A DNA stretch of 64,000 nucleotides from Candidatus Stahliibacteriota bacterium (GTDB taxonomy: Bacteria; Hydrothermota; Tepidihabitantia; B3-TA06), in assembly GCA_004375895.1 (NCBI GenBank), contig SOJW01000040.1:16616-80615 (forward strand). Reading direction: 5' to 3'. The notes beneath the pieces are model-generated. The model saw only the letters and a list, made by a program, of their open reading frames with translations, had not been told where the DNA came from and ran no database searches. Shown here one piece after another: positions 57,084-64,000 of the stretch. How positions within the stretch are numbered: position 1 is the stretch's first letter; every line of letters starts with the position of its first letter. A program made the position numbers and the translations under genes.

Positions 57084-58016
57084 GTGGATTTGAAAGATTT
57101 TTTTGCATCTATTGCAACAGCCTGGCCTGCGATCCGCGACTGGCTGCTTTCTACAGGAATCCAGATCGGCATAACGCTGGTAATAGGCGTGTTGCTCACC
57201 TGGCTTGTAGGGTTCCTTATCAAGCGTGCTCTGGGCAGGACGGAGGCGGTCGAGACGCCGGAGGCCATCGCCCGTACCAAGCGCTTAAAGACCGTTCTCG
57301 CTGCCCTGCGAGTAGCGGCCGGGATCGTTATCTGGGTGATAGTGGGCATCACCGTGCTCGGTCAGCTGGGGGTGGCCATAGGTCCTATCCTTGCCGCTCT
57401 AGGTGTGGTAGGACTGGCCGTTGGCTTCGGCGCCCAGAGCCTGGTCAAGGATTTCCTGGCCGGTATCTTCTTGATAGTTGAGAACCAGTTCCGCGTTGGT
57501 GATATCGTGCGTATTGGCGACGCCTCTGGCGTGGTGGAGGCGTTGAACCTCAGGATAACCCAGCTGCGGAGCGTGAACGGTCACCTTTATACCATCCCCA
57601 ACGGTGAGATCAAGATGGTTGAGAACACGACCATGAAGTGGTCCCGGGCCGTTGTGAAGGTTGGGGTGGCCTACCACTCCCAGATAGAGCGGGTGATCGA
57701 GGCGCTGGGGAAGGCGGCGGCGGACATCAAGGCTGACGAGGCCTTCGGCTCCTATGTGCTGGAGACACCCCAGATCAAGGCGATAGATGACTTTGCCGCC
57801 TCTTCGATAGACGTGGCGTTGTGGATCAAGACCCAGCCTGCCAAGCAGTGGGATACCGCCCGCATGGCACGCCGCTACATCAAGAAACGCTTTGACGAGG
57901 CCGGTATCGAGATACCCTTTCCGCAGGTCACCTTAAGCATCGGTCCAAAGGAGGCAGAACTTCTGGCAGTGTTCGGACAAGAAAGAAGATCGGCTCCCAC
58001 CCCGCCACAAGGGTAG
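57084..58016 (+). CDS. MscS-family mechanosensitive channel
   Basis: ALGVVGLAVGFGAQSLVKDFLAGIFLIVENQFRVGDIVRI...TIPNGEI. Confidence 0.95.
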   Translation: MDLKDFFASIATAWPAIRDWLLSTGIQIGITLVIGVLLTWLVGFLIKRALGRTEAVETPEAIARTKRLKTVLAALRVAAGIVIWVIVGITVLGQLGVAIGPILAALGVVGLAVGFGAQSLVKDFLAGIFLIVENQFRVGDIVRIGDASGVVEALNLRITQLRSVNGHLYTIPNGEIKMVENTTMKWSRAVVKVGVAYHSQIERVIEALGKAAADIKADEAFGSYVLETPQIKAIDDFAASSIDVALWIKTQPAKQWDTARMARRYIKKRFDEAGIEIPFPQVTLSIGPKEAELLAVFGQERRSAPTPPQG

Positions 58017-58050
58017 GATGTTGACATTTAAAGATCCTTAAGGAGGAAAG

Positions 58051-58128
58051 ATGCGTAAGCCCGTAACACCCGTAACACATCATCTTCGGGAAAGCAGACG
58101 TGCTGTTGAAAGGAGGAAAGATGCGTAA
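58051..58128 (+). CDS. candidate 25-aa leader peptide MRKPVTPVTHHLRESRRAVERRKDA
   Basis: SD ggagg + ATG; stop overlaps the next gene's start region. Confidence 0.35.
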   Translation: MRKPVTPVTHHLRESRRAVERRKDA

Positions 58129-59257
58129 GCTTACAATTTCATTGTTACTTATGGTTGCTGTTGTCTCGGCCCAGGAGATATACGGTGAGTGGATCGCCCA
58201 GCGCACGGGTGAGATCCTTAAGCTTTCAGAGGACGGAAGCTACATGTGGGGTTCAAGCGTGGGAAACTTCTGGATCGAGGAGGGGTCCATTCTGTTCCGG
58301 GACGCGCTTACCAACGATATCCAGAGCTATGCCCTCGGCTTTGCTGGCGATGTTATGCAGTTCACCGATTACTGGATGGGTGCGAGGACGCTGTTTGTTC
58401 GCAAGGGTTCGCCTGCCGAGAACCTTCCTCCCACGATCCTTGAGGACGTGGAGTCGGTCTCGCCGCCGCTTGCAGAAAAGGACGGGGTTTGGCTGCGAGA
58501 GGAGGATACCGAGCTGGCCTTCGAGGTGCTACATTTTATCATCGGTGAGTCCCTATCTGAAGAGGAAGGCAGCCAGCTTGTGGATGCGTGGATAGCCGAG
58601 TTCAAGGCCCGGATAGGTTCATTCGCCTCCGCACGCGACGAGCTATACCGCACCCCCGCCCCATGGGAGGTCGGCAAGCTGCGCCGCAGGCTCCTTTCAG
58701 AGATTTACAAGGAATCCAAGGATCTGCCCACAGGCGAACAGTCAGCCTTCATCCGGGCGGTATATCGGCATCTGGAGGTCCTTGCGTTCAACGAGAAAGA
58801 GACTCATGCTCTCACCGACCGCGACCTTGAGGCCTATCTTGATTACGTAACCTTCCTTATCACCCTTTCAACCGGCAAGCCGACGGCGTGGCCCCAGGCA
58901 CAGCGTGACTCGGTAGCGAGCCGGATCGTCTCCGAATTCCCGACCTACCCGCTTGCAAAGAGGGAGTTCCTTTGCTCTGCTCAGGTGCTGCTTGGCTACT
59001 TCGGCTACGCATGGGACGAGGCTGATGCGGCTGAACGCGGCCGAATTGCAAAGGGGATGCTCGGTGACGCCGCTGCATCAGATGTAGACTACGGTATGCT
59101 CGCGCCCGGTGTCAGTGTCACCACTGCCAAGGGCAAGATGGATGATGCTACACTTGCGGCCTTGGCGAAACTCCTTGCAATGGATCACAAGGCAACGATG
59201 AAGACCTGGGCCGAGGGTCGCAGTTGGCCATACTACTATGAGATACTCACCCCGTAA
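58121..59257 (+). CDS. hypothetical secreted protein
   Basis: signal peptide MRKLTISLLLMVAVVSAQ; SD aaaggagg. Confidence 0.75.
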   Translation: MRKLTISLLLMVAVVSAQEIYGEWIAQRTGEILKLSEDGSYMWGSSVGNFWIEEGSILFRDALTNDIQSYALGFAGDVMQFTDYWMGARTLFVRKGSPAENLPPTILEDVESVSPPLAEKDGVWLREEDTELAFEVLHFIIGESLSEEEGSQLVDAWIAEFKARIGSFASARDELYRTPAPWEVGKLRRRLLSEIYKESKDLPTGEQSAFIRAVYRHLEVLAFNEKETHALTDRDLEAYLDYVTFLITLSTGKPTAWPQAQRDSVASRIVSEFPTYPLAKREFLCSAQVLLGYFGYAWDEADAAERGRIAKGMLGDAAASDVDYGMLAPGVSVTTAKGKMDDATLAALAKLLAMDHKATMKTWAEGRSWPYYYEILTP

Positions 59258-59287
59258 GAACGCTTCGGATTCTTATGTGGTAAGGCC

Positions 59288-59316
59288 TTGACTATACCTT
59301 ATATGCAGGGTACTAT
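59288..59316 (+). promoter_or_regulatory. promoter TTGACT-N17-TACTAT
   Basis: direct reading. Confidence 0.6.
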
Positions 59317-59380
59317 GAACTCCGGGATCTAAGGAAGCCTAATGCGTGGGCGTTCAGTAGCCCCTTGGAGGGTATGAGCG

Positions 59381-60832
59381 GTGCTCTTAGCCTTGCTTCT
59401 TGCCTTGAGCCTCTCCGCAGCACAGGATGCAACCTGCTGCAACGAGTTCATCGTTAAAACAGCGGATTTCGGGGCCCTAAAAGGGTTTGCCTCGGGGTAT
59501 GGGATCGAAGTTGCTCCCTTTATAACCTACCCCAACCCCTCGGATGAGGTGCTGGAGCTGTTCGGAGACTACTATCTAGTCACAATACCTGGCGGAGGAC
59601 GCGTCTCCGTGGATAGCTTTTACTTGCTACTTAAAAACATGCCCGGTGTCGAGGAAGTTGAGCCGAACGCAATCCTTCAAGTGGGGCCCGAATTGGAATC
59701 CGCGAGCCTAGAAGAGACGTTTAGCACCCACGATTCAACTTTCGAAGGGCCATATATACCTAACGATTGGGGTTATTGGTATCAATGGAATCTCCATACC
59801 ACGAGAGCAGACTGGGCATGGAACATAACGAAGGGGGATTCAAATATCGTAATCGCAATAATTGATTCCGGTGTAGATACGTCGCATGTAGACTTGAGGA
59901 ATAACCTGGTTGCAGGCTACAACTTTATCGATAATAACACGGATATTCAAGATACCTACGGTCATGGTACGCGTGTGGCTGGCGTTGTTGCGGCGGAGAT
60001 AGACAACTACGAAGGGATAGCCGGTATAGCCGGTGGGTGTAGGGTTATGCCTTTGAGATGCATGGATGATTCGGGTGATGTAAAACTACGCCAGGCGACA
60101 AATGCGATTCTGTACGCGGCGGACGAGGAGGCAAAGATAATTAGTATGAGTTTCTCCGGAGGGGGCAGCTCTGCAGAAAGGCGTGCAATAGATTATGCCT
60201 GGCGCAAGGATCGTTTTTTATGTGCATCTGCCGGCAATGAGAGTCAGGATACTTCAAATCTTTATCCAGCGGCCTACAAGCATGTTATGTCAGTAGGTGG
60301 TTCAAATAGGGATGATGAAAGATGGAGTGATGAAGATTGTGGTTCCAATTACGGGGAATCGGTTGATATATACGCGCCCGGAGAACATATTTGGACAACC
60401 ATGTTGGGGAGTAATTACGGAACCTGTAGAGGGACTTCTTACTCTTCCCCTGCCATTGCGGGATTGGCTGCGTTGATCTGGAGCGTGCATCCTGAATATA
60501 CAAACGAAGAGGTTTGGGATGCCATAATCTCAAGTGCGGACACAATAGAGATCGATGTAGGGAAGGTATTAAGGATGAACTGCGATTTGTTCACCGCTTC
60601 CGCGCCGAGCATCCAGAAGGACACCTTATCCTTCGATTATACCGGCACCAAGCCGACGGACTACAGGCTTACCTTCTACGACGTATCCGGCCGCAAGGTA
60701 TACGAAACCCATGGATCGGTCGGCGAGATGGGGCGCATTGATCGTCATTCTCCCTTACCTCACGGCGTTTACTTCTGGGAGATGCGGACCCGGTTTGGCA
60801 CTGGCACAGGGAAGGTCGTCTACTTAAAATAA
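59381..60832 (+). CDS. subtilisin-like S8 peptidase with T9SS-like C-terminal domain
   Basis: AIIDSGVDTSH, YGHGTRVAGVVAAE, GTSYSSPAIAGLAAL; C-term LTFYDVSGRKVYE...PHGVYFWEMRT. Confidence 0.93.
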   Translation: MLLALLLALSLSAAQDATCCNEFIVKTADFGALKGFASGYGIEVAPFITYPNPSDEVLELFGDYYLVTIPGGGRVSVDSFYLLLKNMPGVEEVEPNAILQVGPELESASLEETFSTHDSTFEGPYIPNDWGYWYQWNLHTTRADWAWNITKGDSNIVIAIIDSGVDTSHVDLRNNLVAGYNFIDNNTDIQDTYGHGTRVAGVVAAEIDNYEGIAGIAGGCRVMPLRCMDDSGDVKLRQATNAILYAADEEAKIISMSFSGGGSSAERRAIDYAWRKDRFLCASAGNESQDTSNLYPAAYKHVMSVGGSNRDDERWSDEDCGSNYGESVDIYAPGEHIWTTMLGSNYGTCRGTSYSSPAIAGLAALIWSVHPEYTNEEVWDAIISSADTIEIDVGKVLRMNCDLFTASAPSIQKDTLSFDYTGTKPTDYRLTFYDVSGRKVYETHGSVGEMGRIDRHSPLPHGVYFWEMRTRFGTGTGKVVYLK

Positions 60833-60958
60833 CGATCCCTGATCTTACGGCCAAGGGTCACTTTTTATTCCCGGGGGGACGGACACGCGCTCATCGGGGT
60901 GAGAGCCGTGGTGAAATCAGCTTGGAAGAACGGCCTAAAACCTCACATCGAGGATGGG

Positions 60959-61606
60959 TCAGGTTTTGCCTTCTGGTTTACGCATACTCTTCGGGCGGTA
61001 GTCGCGGTGGTCAATGCAAGAATCGTATGTGGCTTTGTCGATTCTGATCCAGTCGGTCTTGGCAATGCCTCGTCTTTTGTGAGTGGGACTATATGGGAAT
61101 GCGCAAGCAACCTTAATCCACCGGTTCTGCTCCTGAGCAATTATACGTATCTCTTCGGCTGCTTCCGAGAAATCCTGATCCTCACTAAAGATAAGAGCCA
61201 CGTCGTATTCTCGCCGATGGGCCAATCTTATAACATCCAGAGCGATTCTCACATCCACACCCTTCTCCTGACCCAATAAGAAGGTATGTTGTGTTCCATC
61301 AGGCAAAGTTACTGTTATGTTGCGATAGCGCAGGGGCCGCGAGAAGATGTAAACTCCTTGATGGCTCAGCACTCTCAGTTTTAGAGACCAGAAATTATGC
61401 CAGAAAGCGTTGTCTGAGGCCTCTGGAATCCCGGTATAGAACCTTACTCGGCTCAATTGCCAACCTTCATTTTGACAAACAAGTTTCGATAAAGCCGATA
61501 CATCATAATTCGGGTAGGTATAGCCAAAGGCTTCCCGAGCCGAATGGAATAGATTTTGTCCGTCTATGAAAGCTATTGCTCGCTTTACTGAAGGTTCGTC
61601 TGGCAT
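60959..61606 (-). CDS. NYN-domain (PIN-like, LabA/DUF88 family) protein
   Basis: AIAFIDGQNLFHSA, GVDVRIALDVIRLAHRREYDVALIFSEDQDFSEAAEEI. Confidence 0.88.
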   Translation of the reverse strand: MPDEPSVKRAIAFIDGQNLFHSAREAFGYTYPNYDVSALSKLVCQNEGWQLSRVRFYTGIPEASDNAFWHNFWSLKLRVLSHQGVYIFSRPLRYRNITVTLPDGTQHTFLLGQEKGVDVRIALDVIRLAHRREYDVALIFSEDQDFSEAAEEIRIIAQEQNRWIKVACAFPYSPTHKRRGIAKTDWIRIDKATYDSCIDHRDYRPKSMRKPEGKT

Positions 61607-61675
61607 ACTTATCCTCCAAAGAATAACCCCGCCCGGGCCTTTCGGCGTGTCGAGCGGGGAGCAATTTGTAATTTT

Positions 61676-61703
61676 ATTATAGTTAAGATTCACTCCTTGT
61701 CAA
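61676..61703 (-). promoter_or_regulatory. promoter TTGACA-N16-TATAAT for the NYN gene
   Basis: direct reading. Confidence 0.7.
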
Positions 61704-61804
61704 GCCCTCCTCTGGAACATGGCCTCCCCTTAACGCCCCCAAGGTTACTAAGTAACCGCGAAAAATCACACTCAACCCTGCGAGTCGGCCCTCGGTCCGT
61801 CCGA

Positions 61805-61860
61805 CTGCGATCTTTTACCCCTAACGGAGTACAAGTGTCCCTTCTGGGACAAAAGGAGCA
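61805..61860 (+). repeat. stem-loop family copy i (core GTCCC-TTCT-GGGAC, extended left arm)
   Basis: CTGCGATC...GGAGCA flanks. Confidence 0.75.
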
Positions 61861-61864
61861 ATAA

Positions 61865-62428
61865 TCAGACGTATTCTCTTATAACCCCCAGCACCTTGCC
61901 TACGATCTTGAATGGGCCGGTGATCAGATCGTATGCCGGGTTTTCGGGTTTTAAGGCGTAGGCATCGCCGTGCAACACCAGCCGCTTGACCGTGGCCTCG
62001 TCCGCGAGCCTTGCTACCACTATGTCCCCGGCCCGCGGCACCTGGTTGGGATCGACCACCGCCAGATCGCCCTCCATGATGCCGGCATCGATCATCGAGT
62101 CGCCCTTGACCCGCAGCATGAACGAGCGGCGCCACCGGGTGGCGGTGAAGATCTCCTCTACGTCTTCCACGGCAAGATTGGGAATGCCGGCAGGAACACG
62201 ACCAACTATCGGGATGCCCCACGGCTCGATCTGAATCGCGCGAGCGTGGCCAAGTTTACGCTTAATGAGTCCCCGCGCTGCTAAGCCGTCCAGGTGAACC
62301 TTGATGGCCTTGGTGCTCGCATAACCCAGCCCCTTGGCAATCTCGCGGATCGAGGGCGGGTAGCCGTGCTCTGCCGCAAACCCCCTCACGAACTCGTATA
62401 TTCGCATCTTAGGGTTTGGCAGTCTCAA
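61865..62428 (-). CDS. lexA: LexA repressor
   Basis: winged HTH; VPAG cleavage site; GDSMIDAGI Ser and EATVKRL Lys. Confidence 0.95.
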   Translation of the reverse strand: MRLPNPKMRIYEFVRGFAAEHGYPPSIREIAKGLGYASTKAIKVHLDGLAARGLIKRKLGHARAIQIEPWGIPIVGRVPAGIPNLAVEDVEEIFTATRWRRSFMLRVKGDSMIDAGIMEGDLAVVDPNQVPRAGDIVVARLADEATVKRLVLHGDAYALKPENPAYDLITGPFKIVGKVLGVIREYV

Positions 62429-62651
62429 TATTCCCTCCTTAAATATTATATTGTAAACAGAAAATCTCTCCTGTCAACCCACGGAGACTCGAAGAGGTTT
62501 ATGCGGCGTTTTTGGATACGTTCCTTGACAGGGATATCATCGCGAGGGAAAGCGAGGCTCCAAAGGGCGACGCTTGCGGAGTACTCTCATATGTGGCGGA
62601 GCATGAGGATCTAAAGATACCCTGAGGATTTCTCGATGCGCTCGAATAAGT

Positions 62652-62676
62652 AGGGGCAAGGCATGCCTTGCCCTCC
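62652..62676. repeat. GTAGGGGCAAGGCATGCCTTGCCC palindrome
   Basis: direct reading. Confidence 0.7.
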
Positions 62677-62730
62677 CCTTTATCAGCCAAAGGCTATCCC
62701 GTCGAGCAGATTTGTGGGGTAATAATATGC

Positions 62731-62828
62731 TGGTCAAAAGATGGTCAAATGGTGGACAGGGCCCAAAGCCTAAGCTGGACAAAAGATGGTCAAATGGTGG
62801 TCAAAAGGTGGACAAAAGGTGGACAGGG
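62731..62828 (+). repeat. degenerate tandem array of TGGWCAAAAGR (approx. 11 bp units)
   Basis: repeated TGGTCAAAAGATGGTCAAATGGTGGACA... Confidence 0.85.
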
Positions 62829-63084
62829 GCGCGACTGCGTCGCAATTGCTCCGCAAGCGTCGCCCTCCGGTGCAAATATCAAAATGCAAATTTTAAAATG
62901 ACAGGGCGGACACGCCTGTACCCCCGTCGGGTGAAGCGAAGCGGACGCGCAGGCGACGTCTGGGGTGAAGAATTGGATGTAAAGGTGACGAATTGATGAG
63001 TTTTCAGGCTATGCAGCGGAAATAGACCAACACTCCAATACCAACAGCAAAAGGTCGTAGGGGCCGACCTGAAGGTCGGACCGC

Positions 63085-63448
63085 CTATTTGTCGTTTCTA
63101 GGTCCCGAGAAGGGATACTCCTCAACGATTTCAACCAATCCCTTACGTACAGGATTCGCCCAGATGTAGCGTGCTGCCTTTTCGATATCTTCATCTTTCC
63201 TTAATACATGGTCGTAATAGCCTCTTTGCCAGATGGGACGTGTATGTATTTTTTTGAATCGGTAGGATGAAATTTGCTTGCGAGCAGACGGAGCGAAGGG
63301 TTTCTAGAATATCATTGACGACCTTTTCGTCTTTGAAGATCGGCGATTTGTTATGAGTACAGATAGTTATGGAATAAGCATATTGGCCTTTGTAGTTGAA
63401 GGATTGAAGTCGGGGAGCAGGCTTTCGTTTGGGAAGTTCTTGATTCAT
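63085..63448 (-). pseudogene. REP-associated tyrosine transposase (RAYT/Y1) remnant
   Basis: N-term RLQSFNYKGQYAYSITICTHNKSPIF; in another frame RPIWQRGYYDHVLRKDEDIEKAARYIWANPVRKGLVEIVEEYPFSGPRNDK; HUH region missing. Confidence 0.8.
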
Positions 63449-63522
63449 TTAATCATTATCTTCGGGCCGACCTGACGCGTAGCGCGCAACTAACGTTGCG
63501 AACGTCGGCCCCTACGTTTCTC

Positions 63523-63603
63523 TCCCCCTCCCTGGTGGACAGTGTGCCCCTTGGGGTGCCAATTTTACTGCACCTCATAGGGTAGGGGGCTAGGGGGAGG
63601 GGT
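63523..63603 (+). repeat. 81-bp direct repeat, copy 1
   Basis: near-identical to 63888-63968. Confidence 0.9.
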
Positions 63604-63887
63604 AATGGTTACACACCCAGCTTTTCCTGTTTGTCCTTATCCTTGGTGATCCGCTCCGCGCGCTTGAAGGTTATCCCAATTTACCTCCCTCTCCCTTTTA
63701 TTCCCTCCCACCAGGGGAGGGATAATATAGGGTTAGACTACCAGCTCTCCTTGTCTGTCCTACATTTATATCACCTCCCCCTTGATGGGGGAGGGCAGGG
63801 AGGGGGTGAAACTCTTATCACCTTCCCCGCCACTTTGTGTTGACCTTTTACTCGACAGGAATACTTACGCCATCAAGGAAGGGGATT

Positions 63888-63968
63888 TCCCCCTCCCTGG
63901 TGGACAGTGTGCCCCTTGGGGTGCTAGCTTTACTGCACCCCATAGGGTAGGGGGCTAGGGGGAGGGGT
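63888..63968 (+). repeat. 81-bp direct repeat, copy 2
   Basis: near-identical to 63523-63603. Confidence 0.9.
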
Positions 63969-64000
63969 TAAACGTCCAGCTTCTTCTGCTTGTTTTGATC

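Noticed and set aside
62429-62470. LexA autoregulatory box upstream of lexA
   Set aside because: Could not identify a convincing palindromic operator; the lineage-specific motif is unknown to me.
62731-62828. Possible CRISPR-like array
   Set aside because: Units are approx. 11 bp, contiguous and degenerate, with no unique spacers and no cas genes in the window.

Overview
Bacterial chromosomal window, probably from an uncultivated FCB-type lineage (WOR-3-like is a guess from protein style only). About 45 protein genes are supportable, plus two tRNAs: Leu-GAG (+) and Gly-CCC (-). Main blocks: cysteine desulfurase; a surface-polysaccharide cluster (GT4s, flippase, WecB); LptF/LptG; a HAMP-class III cyclase; XerC-type recombinase and beta-CASP nuclease; a MacAB-TolC-type efflux operon; a PorV-like, large CTD protein and TonB-dependent receptor block; HEAT and LRR lipoproteins; FmdE; a GGDEF + two NTPases + TPR protein; MscS; a subtilase; a NYN-domain protein; LexA. 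The most interesting non-routine observations are: (1) a dispersed stem-loop family with constant asymmetric flanks and a hypervariable but self-complementary core, at least 9 copies, some in facing pairs, with one pair replacing the catalytic centre of an IS transposase; (2) a lone 201-aa protein resembling bacterial gasdermin pore domains; (3) at least ten genes whose sigma70-like -10 box lies 5-7 nt before the start codon, implying leaderless mRNAs; (4) a GGDEF-NTPase-STAND-TPR protein; (5) several partial gene duplications, remnants and small upstream ORFs. All assignments come from reading the sequence; no database search was run.
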